DNA from: an uncultured Fodinibius sp.
GTDB lineage: Bacteria > Bacteroidota > Rhodothermia > Balneolales > Balneolaceae
Direction of reading: 5' to 3'
DNA length: 64,000 bases
NCBI GenBank assembly: GCA_913056455.1
Contig: CAJXMJ010000002.1
Coordinates: forward strand, 372,001 to 436,000
Of this stretch, positions 44,949 to 52,217 are shown piece after piece. Position numbers and translations under genes: made by a program. The notes beneath the pieces were generated by a model, which was not told where the DNA came from, ran no database searches, and saw only the letters and a list, made by a program, of their open reading frames with translations. The stretch's first letter is position 1. Every line of letters starts with the position of its first letter.

Positions 44949-45878
44949 ATGTCGCATTATAAAGGCATCCATCACATTACCGCTGTAGCAGGAGACCCTA
45001 AACAAAATCATCAATTTTATACACAGGTTATGGGGCTGCGATTAGTGAAGAAAACGGTAAATTTTGATGATCCTTCTGTATATCATCTTTATTATGGAAA
45101 TGAGTCAGGGAATCCCGGCAGTATTCTCACTTTTTTCCCCTGGGAACATTTGCAAGACGGTGACCCCGATCGCGGACAAGTCGTAGCTGTTTCATTTTCA
45201 ATTCCAACCGGCTCTAAAACTTTTTGGTTAGATCACTTGCGTAACCATGATCTTGATATCGAAGAACCTTTCTCCCGCTTCGGAAAAGAAATAATTGGCC
45301 TGCAAGATCCTGACGGATTACACCTTGAACTTGTACTCGACCCCAAGGCAAATAGTATTGAGGGGTGGTCGGACGGACCTATTCCTGAAGAGTATGCTAT
45401 AAGAGGATTGCATGGAGCTACTCTGGCAGAAGAAAATTACTCCGGAGCAGGCAGATTGCTCGAGGAATACCTTGGCTTTCAACTAACCAATCAGTTAGAT
45501 AATAGATATTTATACGAGACGGAAGCCGACTTCGGATCAGTTATTGAAATTATCGACGGATTTGACCTTAACGGGCGACCGGGCAAGGGTACGGTGCATC
45601 ACATCGCTTTTCGGGTAAAAGACGAAGATGAGCAGCAGTCCTTAAAAAAGAAACTCCTCAACAAGGGGTATTACCTTACCGAAGTTAAAGATCGTGATTA
45701 CTTTAAATCGGTCTATTTTCATGAGCCAGGAGGAATTCTTTTTGAAATTGCTACTGATCCACCCGGCTTTACCCGTGATGAAGAGCTGGATAAACTTGGC
45801 TCATCTCTGAAACTGCCCGACTGGCTCGAACACGAACGTTCTGTAATTGAGAAAGAACTTCCAACACTAAACAGTTAG
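44949..45878 (+). CDS. Ring-cleaving dioxygenase, MhqO-like VOC protein (copy 1)
   Basis: Protein of 309 residues with two VOC modules. The N-terminus GIHHITAVAGDPKQNHQFYT begins the first, LVKKTVNFDD follows, and HHIAFRVKDEDE and FKSVYFHEPGGILFEIA build the second. Metal ligands His-His-Glu are plausible (HHI in module 1, HHIAF and FEIA in module 2). It resembles B. subtilis MhqO, which protects against quinones. The gene follows the OYE gene by 127 bp and precedes its paralogue by 9 bp. Confidence 0.9.
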   Translation: MSHYKGIHHITAVAGDPKQNHQFYTQVMGLRLVKKTVNFDDPSVYHLYYGNESGNPGSILTFFPWEHLQDGDPDRGQVVAVSFSIPTGSKTFWLDHLRNHDLDIEEPFSRFGKEIIGLQDPDGLHLELVLDPKANSIEGWSDGPIPEEYAIRGLHGATLAEENYSGAGRLLEEYLGFQLTNQLDNRYLYETEADFGSVIEIIDGFDLNGRPGKGTVHHIAFRVKDEDEQQSLKKKLLNKGYYLTEVKDRDYFKSVYFHEPGGILFEIATDPPGFTRDEELDKLGSSLKLPDWLEHERSVIEKELPTLNS

Positions 45879-45887
45879 TTAACTACC

Positions 45888-46817
45888 ATGTCTAAGCACA
45901 GAGGACTACATCACATTTCGGTGATTGCCAGCGATCCCCAAGACAACTATGATTTCTATGTCAAAAAATTGGGGATGCGCATGGTCAAGAAAACAGTTAA
46001 CCAAGATGATCCTACAAAGTATCATCTCTTCTACGCCAATGCCAAGGGGAGCCCCGGCTCGAGCCTTACATTTTTCCCGTGGCCGCGTGCACGACAAGGA
46101 TCAGCTGGCACAGGCGAAGCTACGGAAGTATCATTTGCTGTTCCGGAACAATCACTTGACTTCTGGCAAAGCCGTTTAAAAGATCATAATATTCCTCATA
46201 GCAAACCCTTTGACCGCTTTGGGAAGACACACATTTCATTCAAAGATCCTGATGGACTGCAGCTGCATCTGGTTTTTGACTATGATGATGCCCCTCACAG
46301 CTGGGAGCAATCCCCCGTCCCCGAAGAACATCAGATACAGGGATTTTGGAGCACAACGCTAAAACTTAATCAGATAGCACAGACCGAAGACATTTTAACC
46401 TCTGTTTTAGGATTTGAGAAAAAAGATAGCGAAGGCAACCTCATACTTTACCAAACAGAGAGCACACTCGGCCACAGCCTGATTATTGAAAATATTGACT
46501 CCCAAGCCGGCCAAAATGGAGCGGGTATTGTTCACCATGTAGCCTTCCAGAGTGAGGACGAGGAAGATCTTACCAAAATGCGCTTCGAAATCATTAGGCG
46601 CGGATTACAACCGACTGAAATTATTGACCGGCACTTTTTCAAGTCGGTTTACTACCGGACCCCCGGCGGCGTGCTTTTTGAAATGGCAACAAACGGTCCC
46701 GGTTATTTCGTGAACGCTGACCCTTCCGAAGACCAGGCAGAAAAACTTGAATTAACTCCTTGGCATGAACCAAAACGAGCACAGATAGAAGAGGCCCTGC
46801 CACCTATCAAAACCTAA
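45888..46817 (+). CDS. Ring-cleaving dioxygenase, MhqO-like VOC protein (copy 2)
   Basis: Protein of 309 residues of the same length and plan as the preceding gene, with GLHHISVIASDPQDNYDFY, MVKKTVNQDD, VHHVAFQSEDEED and FKSVYYRTPGGVLFEMA. The two proteins align over their whole length with many identities, so this is a tandem duplication that has diverged. It lies 9 bp after copy 1 and 18 bp before the hydrolase, in one operon. Confidence 0.9.
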   Translation: MSKHRGLHHISVIASDPQDNYDFYVKKLGMRMVKKTVNQDDPTKYHLFYANAKGSPGSSLTFFPWPRARQGSAGTGEATEVSFAVPEQSLDFWQSRLKDHNIPHSKPFDRFGKTHISFKDPDGLQLHLVFDYDDAPHSWEQSPVPEEHQIQGFWSTTLKLNQIAQTEDILTSVLGFEKKDSEGNLILYQTESTLGHSLIIENIDSQAGQNGAGIVHHVAFQSEDEEDLTKMRFEIIRRGLQPTEIIDRHFFKSVYYRTPGGVLFEMATNGPGYFVNADPSEDQAEKLELTPWHEPKRAQIEEALPPIKT

Positions 46818-46835
46818 ATTTCACTAATATTATCT

Positions 46836-47513
46836 ATGTCCTTATTTCGAGTCGATCCCGAAAGCCCTTTTAATGGCCCGCATCAAAATCAGCAGGTCGT
46901 CACCGGCGGCATTAATGTTGATAATGCCAAAGTAGCCATGATTTTAATCCATGGTCGGGGTGCATCGGCTCAGAGCATGCTGATGTTTGCCGATGAGTTT
47001 GATATCAATAACATCCACTACCGAGCTATCCAGGCAAAGGGACATACCTGGTATCCGCGTTCATTTATGGCCCCCAGAGAGATGAATCAACCGGGTATCA
47101 AAAGTGGGCTTCAGGCTATAAATGACCAGATTTCAGAGTTGAATGAAGCAGGCATCCCCACAAACAAAATTATGCTTCTTGGTTTTTCACAAGGGGCATG
47201 CCTGACAACAGAATTTGCAGCACGACATCCGCAACGCTATGGTGGCATTATTGGGCTCAGCGGCGGGTTGATCGGTGATGAAATTGATCCTCAAAGCTAC
47301 AAGGGATCCATGGAACAAACACCGGTATTCTTAGGATGCAGTGATCGTGATCCCCATATCCCACAAGAACGTGTTGACCTGACTGAAGAAATATTCCAAC
47401 AAATTGGTGCTAACATCACCAAGAAAATATATGTAGGCATGGGACACACGGTCAATCAAAACGAAATTCAACACGTCCAAGACCTGATCAAACAAACTAT
47501 TAATGAAGAGTAA
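46836..47513 (+). CDS. Phospholipase/carboxylesterase-family hydrolase (MhqD-like)
   Basis: Alpha/beta hydrolase of 225 residues. The nucleophile elbow GFSQGAC, HGRG oxyanion sequence (ILIHGRGAS), catalytic Asp in SDRDPHIP and His near GMGHTV are present. Its position after two MhqO-like dioxygenases mirrors MhqD in the B. subtilis mhqNOD operon, here with OYE in place of the nitroreductase MhqN. It may process products of ring cleavage. No MhqR-type regulator is adjacent. Confidence 0.88.
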   Translation: MSLFRVDPESPFNGPHQNQQVVTGGINVDNAKVAMILIHGRGASAQSMLMFADEFDINNIHYRAIQAKGHTWYPRSFMAPREMNQPGIKSGLQAINDQISELNEAGIPTNKIMLLGFSQGACLTTEFAARHPQRYGGIIGLSGGLIGDEIDPQSYKGSMEQTPVFLGCSDRDPHIPQERVDLTEEIFQQIGANITKKIYVGMGHTVNQNEIQHVQDLIKQTINEE

Positions 47514-47605
47514 CTTTTTGCATGGTTAAACTAATACTGTAGAGCATCACTAATACAGTCTCTTAAACCCGCAACTGTGTTTAACGGTAACTAAAAACCC
47601 TTGTT

Positions 47606-48856
47606 GTGAAAAAACATACCGCTACCAAATCACTTTTTTCACTGCTGATCCTTGCTGTGTTAAGCGTTCTGACACATTCCCCCTCGCTCGGAATTTCCAC
47701 CGGTGATACCACTGAAGTTGCACAGGATGAACTCAGTATCTTTAATTCCGGAATTTTTACAACGGCCAATGCAGATTCCAGTAACTACCTGACTATTGGC
47801 GGAGCCCTCCGCTATAATCTTTATCTCGAAGATTACGGAGGCGCTATTGGTGAACAGGATAGCGAATTTACTTTCGACATGTGGCGCATCAATGTTGAAG
47901 GACGCGCCGAGGGAATCAATATAAATTTCGAATATCGGTTTTATCCTACTTTTGGAACCCACTTCATCAAGCAGGGCTGGCTGGGCTACAACTTCTCAGA
48001 ACAAACCAATCTACAGGTAGGAGTCACCCAAGTTCCTTTTGGGCTGCTACAATATGCCTCCCATAACTGGTGGTTTCAACTCCCCTACTATCTGGGATTG
48101 GAAGACGATCATGACATGGGAGCAAAACTTACCACCTCCAGAGGTAACTGGGATTTTCATCTGGCTTATTTTATGCAGGCCGACCCCAATGGCATAGCAG
48201 AGTTTGCTCCACAAAATACGGCTCGCTATTCATATGATATCGTCCCCTCTCAAAATCAAACCAATACTGAAACCAGTCAATTTAATGGACGTGCCGTCTA
48301 TAATTGGCAGCATGGCTCAAACAGCAATACAGAACTTGGTGCTTCACTTCAATATGGAGGAATCTACAATTCAGAGCTCGATGAAGTCTCTAACCATTTT
48401 GCTATTGCCCCACATATCGATGGTACGTATCGCAACGTTAATATTAAGGCCGAATATATTTACTACAATCATAATGCACAGAACGATGTGGGCAACACCA
48501 CTGACGTCGTTCGAATGGCGGCCTATGGCGTAGCCCCTTACGATGTTGCGGCAGAAGGCAATATGTACGTACTCGGTGTTTCATATTCCCATGATGTGGA
48601 TTGGGGACCTATTTCAAACCTCACGTTCTACAATAATTATACCTACCTGGATAAATCCAATGAGACATTCACCGACTCCCAGCATAACGTACTTGGGGTG
48701 ATGGTTACTGCCGGTAGATTATATACCTATTTCGATATCGCCTCAGGCAAAAATCAGCCCTGGCTGACGGATAATTTTGGACAAGGATTGGGAGCCGGCG
48801 TCGATGATCCCCGCTGGAATACGCGATTCAATATCAACATTGGATACTATTTTTAA
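47606..48856 (+). CDS. Outer-membrane beta-barrel porin
   Basis: Protein of 416 residues with a signal peptide (cleavage likely near SLG). Alternating amphipathic strands rich in Tyr, Trp and Gly run through the mature part, and the chain ends in aromatic GYYF, a typical outer-membrane barrel terminus. Segments such as YRFYPTFGTHFIKQGWLGYNF and QVGVTQVPFG resemble the phosphate-selective O/P porin group. The GTG start has no strong ribosome binding site, though the signal peptide begins there directly (MKKHTATKS). Whether it belongs to the operon of the preceding genes is not clear. Confidence 0.82.
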   Translation: MKKHTATKSLFSLLILAVLSVLTHSPSLGISTGDTTEVAQDELSIFNSGIFTTANADSSNYLTIGGALRYNLYLEDYGGAIGEQDSEFTFDMWRINVEGRAEGININFEYRFYPTFGTHFIKQGWLGYNFSEQTNLQVGVTQVPFGLLQYASHNWWFQLPYYLGLEDDHDMGAKLTTSRGNWDFHLAYFMQADPNGIAEFAPQNTARYSYDIVPSQNQTNTETSQFNGRAVYNWQHGSNSNTELGASLQYGGIYNSELDEVSNHFAIAPHIDGTYRNVNIKAEYIYYNHNAQNDVGNTTDVVRMAAYGVAPYDVAAEGNMYVLGVSYSHDVDWGPISNLTFYNNYTYLDKSNETFTDSQHNVLGVMVTAGRLYTYFDIASGKNQPWLTDNFGQGLGAGVDDPRWNTRFNINIGYYF

Positions 48857-48949
48857 TAGCATTCATTACAGTTATAGCTGCCCCCTCAGTCATTCGAGGT
48901 AATGATCAAATCTTTATTCTACTTGTAGACATTGAACTCATGTAGAAAA

Positions 48950-49041
48950 CACAGATCTCTCCCGCTGGTCGAGATGACAGAAACAAATATAATCTACCGA
49001 ACTTGTCATTTCGAACGAAGCTTAGCGTAGTGAAAAATATT
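48950..49041. repeat. REP-like intergenic palindrome
   Basis: TCGAGATGACA (48969-48979) and TGTCATTTCGA (49004-49014) form an imperfect inverted repeat. The flanks (ACAGATCTCTCC... and AACGAAGCTTAGCGTAGTGA) match the class of 'TGTCATTTCGAACGAAG' intergenic repeats known from Bacteroidota-like genomes. Confidence 0.55.
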
Positions 49042-49054
49042 TGCTTTAAATAGC

Positions 49055-49087
49055 AATAGAAAAAGCCCGGATCTTTAGACCCGGGCT
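49055..49087 (-). terminator. Terminator after the M1 peptidase gene
   Basis: AGCCCGG...CCGGGCT stem around GTCTAAAGAT on the minus strand, followed by TTTTTC. Confidence 0.85.
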
Positions 49088-49111
49088 CATACCTAAAAGA
49101 TAATGAAACAA

Positions 49112-51001
49112 TTACTTTGCCGGATGTACATACTCATCCATTTTGATAACATTGTTCTCGCGATTAATATCAGCCATTCGTTTTGATGGATCGATCTCAA
49201 CACGCTTAATCTCTTTGGCCGGTCGATCAATTTCTACCGTATATGTTGGATTGACCCACGGCCAGTCTTTTTTGATGGTGCGGGGAATAGCAGGATTTTC
49301 ATTCGGCTTGGTATTTCGCATGATTCGCATCGGAATATAGATCTGCTCCTTACTTCCATCTTCATACGTAACCATCAGATCAATCGGCATGGGCATCAGG
49401 TCTTCACGTTTTAGGGTTACGTAGGTAGATCCATCCACACCTAAAAGAGAAGTGATTCCATAATCAATATGCTTGGTGCTCTCGATAAAGTACTGATAGT
49501 ACCAGTCCAGCACCATATTTGATTCCTCTTCCATTACCCGAAGAAAATCGCGTCCGTCCGGATGCTTAAACTTCCACTCTTTGAAAAAGCGTTTCATTCC
49601 GCTATCAAACGTTTCGCCGCCAATGATGTAGCGCAGCTGATTTAAAAACACAGCACCGGTAGAATAGGAAGCCGTTCCATAAGCACGATTGGTATGGAAG
49701 TGGTCGGCATGGGTATCGAGTGCTTCCTGATCACTATCTTCCACAATACTATAATACGACTGGTATGAACGTTGGTGTACGTTTTCCCCTTTTCCGTCAT
49801 TAAATAGTTCATCCATGGTGAGTGCAGAGGCATAAGTCGTAAAGCCTTCATCAATCCAGGGATAGCGGCTTTCATTATTAGCTAACACACCGTAATACCA
49901 CATGTGGATAAGTTCGTGAACCGTAACGCCAACGAGGCTGCCCAGCGACCGATTTCCTGTAACTAAAGTGCCCATAGGGTATTCCATCCCCCCGTCTCCA
50001 CCTTGAATAACTGAAAACTTCTCATAGGGATAGTCCCCAAAGTTTTCGCTCATAAACTGAAACGCTTTGACTGTATATTCAGGCAACTCCTTCCAGTTTT
50101 CGCGAAGCTGCTCTTGGGAGTAACGATCGGCATTTACTGCCACCGTATCTTTTTGATAAAAGAAGTGTAGCTTAGGTCCATTTGGAACCTGAGCTGTCGT
50201 ATGCGTAAAGTCGGGATCTGCCCCCCACATAAAGTCATGAACCTGATCCGCTTTCCAGTGCCAGGTCAACTTTTCTGAGTCCGGACGATCATATTCTTCA
50301 GCATAACCGTGTCCAATATCTTCGGGATTCTGCAAGTGTCCCGTTGACCCCATTACATACGAACTGTCAATCGAAATCTCGACATCGAAACTACCAAAAA
50401 CGCCATAGAACTCGCGGCCGACATAGGGATTGGGATGCCATCCATTATCATCATATTCCGAAATCTTGGGATACCACTGACTCATCGAAAACTCAACCCC
50501 TTCCTTATTCATCCAGCCACTGCGACGAATTTGCCGCGGCACCTGGCTTTCAAACTCCATATCAAAAACAGCAGATTCTCCCGGCGCAATAGGTTCATTC
50601 AGGGTAACCTCCATGACTGTACCTTCCACATCATACGAAACGGCATCACCATCCTGTTTTAGACTATTTATGTGGTGGTAGCCAATCTCATCCTTGGGTA
50701 ATTTCTGAATGCGGTCACGCACACGGCTATCCGGATCTTCGATCGTCCGCGAACGAACATCCATCATACTATTCGGCTGAAACGCATTGAAATATAAATG
50801 ATAAAATACTCGGTCCAGTGTATCAGGCGAATTATTATGATACGTCAACTTCTGGGTTCCGGTAAATTGATGGCTTTCGACATCAACGTCGATATCCATC
50901 TCATACTCTACCTCTTGCTGCCAATAATGTTCATCCTGCGCATGAACGGATAACGTAATCCCCAATAAAAGTAGCGGTAAAAGTAGATGTCGTAATTTCA
51001 T
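49112..51001 (-). CDS. Secreted M1-family metallopeptidase
   Basis: Protein of 629 residues with a signal peptide ending in SVHAQ. An N-terminal beta domain (about 30-230) is followed by the catalytic domain. The zinc motif is HELIH at 362-366 with the third ligand Glu about 19 residues later in WIDEGFTTY. The substrate-binding GxMEN motif appears as GGMEYP, with Asn replaced by Tyr, so the aminopeptidase specificity may differ. A beta-sandwich end follows. Probably periplasmic peptide hydrolysis. Own terminator; upstream recR is separated by 86 bp. Confidence 0.92.
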   Translation of the reverse strand: MKLRHLLLPLLLLGITLSVHAQDEHYWQQEVEYEMDIDVDVESHQFTGTQKLTYHNNSPDTLDRVFYHLYFNAFQPNSMMDVRSRTIEDPDSRVRDRIQKLPKDEIGYHHINSLKQDGDAVSYDVEGTVMEVTLNEPIAPGESAVFDMEFESQVPRQIRRSGWMNKEGVEFSMSQWYPKISEYDDNGWHPNPYVGREFYGVFGSFDVEISIDSSYVMGSTGHLQNPEDIGHGYAEEYDRPDSEKLTWHWKADQVHDFMWGADPDFTHTTAQVPNGPKLHFFYQKDTVAVNADRYSQEQLRENWKELPEYTVKAFQFMSENFGDYPYEKFSVIQGGDGGMEYPMGTLVTGNRSLGSLVGVTVHELIHMWYYGVLANNESRYPWIDEGFTTYASALTMDELFNDGKGENVHQRSYQSYYSIVEDSDQEALDTHADHFHTNRAYGTASYSTGAVFLNQLRYIIGGETFDSGMKRFFKEWKFKHPDGRDFLRVMEEESNMVLDWYYQYFIESTKHIDYGITSLLGVDGSTYVTLKREDLMPMPIDLMVTYEDGSKEQIYIPMRIMRNTKPNENPAIPRTIKKDWPWVNPTYTVEIDRPAKEIKRVEIDPSKRMADINRENNVIKMDEYVHPAK

Positions 51002-51087
51002 AATGTCGTTTTTGATTAAGAGTTCGATATCAAAAATGGAAAAACTTTCTAACTCCTAACAAGGAGCTTCCAATATTGATTTTATTT

Positions 51088-51696
51088 TTAAAAAGTATTG
51101 CGACTCGCAAAAGCACGCCCCAACGTGGCTTCGTCAATAAATTCAAGTTCCGTTCCCATTGGTATGCCGTATGCAATGCGCGTTACCTTCACATCATCAA
51201 AAGGTTTGAGCAATTTGTTGATATAATAGGAGGTAGCTTCACCTTCCGAATCGGGATTGAGCGCTAAAATTACTTCGTCTATCTGTTCGTCATCCTCATT
51301 GATCCGCTGCATAAGCTGTTTAATACGAACATCATCGGGCCCAATATTATCAAGGGGAGAAATAACACCGCCGAGCACGTGATAACGGCCGCGAAACTCA
51401 TTGGTTTTTTCAATCAGAAATACATCCTGCGATTCTTCAACTACGCAAATTTGTCCAGTTTGACGTTTCGCATTTTGACATATAGAACAGGGATCACCGT
51501 CGCTAATTACGCCACAGGTAGAACAGCGCGTAATGGATTTTTTGAGATTAATTAGTGCCTCTGCCAAATTAATTACCGATTCGTCGTTCTGTTTAAGCAG
51601 AAACAAAGCAATCCGTCGCGCTGACTTTCGTCCCGTCCCCGGAAGCTTGGCCAATTGCTCAATAGCCTGCTCCAGTATTTCTGATGTTCCTTCCAT
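51088..51696 (-). CDS. recR: Recombination protein RecR
   Basis: Protein of 202 residues from MEGTSEILEQ at 51696; an upstream in-frame start (51726) lies in the REP-like repeat and adds residues not typical of RecR. The helix-hairpin-helix LPGTGRKSARR, the four-Cys zinc finger (Cys58, Cys61, Cys70, Cys73) and the Toprim region VVEESQDVFLIE are present. With RecO/RecF it loads RecA in gap repair. Third gene of dnaX-ybaB-recR. Confidence 0.96.
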   Translation of the reverse strand: MEGTSEILEQAIEQLAKLPGTGRKSARRIALFLLKQNDESVINLAEALINLKKSITRCSTCGVISDGDPCSICQNAKRQTGQICVVEESQDVFLIEKTNEFRGRYHVLGGVISPLDNIGPDDVRIKQLMQRINEDDEQIDEVILALNPDSEGEATSYYINKLLKPFDDVKVTRIAYGIPMGTELEFIDEATLGRAFASRNTF

Positions 51697-51720
51697 GTAG
51701 CAGTTATTTGTTAAGCTATA

Positions 51721-51785
51721 TGTCACCCTGAACTTGTTTCAGGGTCTGTAATCATGATAGATGCTGAACCAAGTTCAGCATGACA
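51721..51785. repeat. REP-like two-hairpin repeat inside the dnaX-ybaB-recR operon
   Basis: A 65-bp element begins TGTCA and ends TGACA. It contains two palindromes, CCCTGAacttgtTTCAGGG and TGCTGAACcaaGTTCAGCA. The class is common between genes in several phyla. Here it lies between the ybaB stop and the recR start. Confidence 0.8.
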
Positions 51786-51791
51786 CGGTAG

Positions 51792-52136
51792 TTAAAGTCC
51801 CAATTTGCTCAAATCCATACCTGGAATTCCACCGCCGGGCATAATATCTTTATAGGTTTCCTGCATGCGTTCCTGGGCCGCTTCTTCAGCTTTGTCAAGC
51901 GCCTTATTAACACCAGCTACCACCAGGTCTTCCATCATTTCGGCGTCATCGGGATCAATAACATCCTTATCCAGGGTAATGCTCAAAATTTGACGCTTGC
52001 CGTTGGCTTTTACTTTAACCATACCGCCACCGGCTTCAGCCTCAACTTCAAGCTTTGAAAGTTCTTGCTTTGCTTCTTCCACCTTTTCTTGAAGCTCGGA
52101 AAACTTCCCGAACATATTTGCCATATTCTGATTCAT
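51792..52136 (-). CDS. ybaB: YbaB/EbfC-family nucleoid-associated protein
   Basis: Protein of 114 residues; FGKFSELQEKVEEAKQELSK (helix) and the beta-hairpin GGGMVKVKANGKRQILSI match the family. It forms DNA-binding dimers. The usual position between dnaX and recR is conserved. An internal ATG at residue 5 (MANMFGK) is an alternative start. Confidence 0.95.
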   Translation of the reverse strand: MNQNMANMFGKFSELQEKVEEAKQELSKLEVEAEAGGGMVKVKANGKRQILSITLDKDVIDPDDAEMMEDLVVAGVNKALDKAEEAAQERMQETYKDIMPGGGIPGMDLSKLGL

Positions 52137-52217
52137 AACAATAGGTTTTAACGTTTTGATATATTTAATTCATTCAACACAATCTTTCATCGATTGTATA
52201 AAGATAAGAGTCTTAAA

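Noticed and set aside
47536-47559. ACTGTA...TACAGT inverted repeat before the porin gene
   Set aside because: Six-base arms with a 12-base gap are weak and no second copy was noticed.
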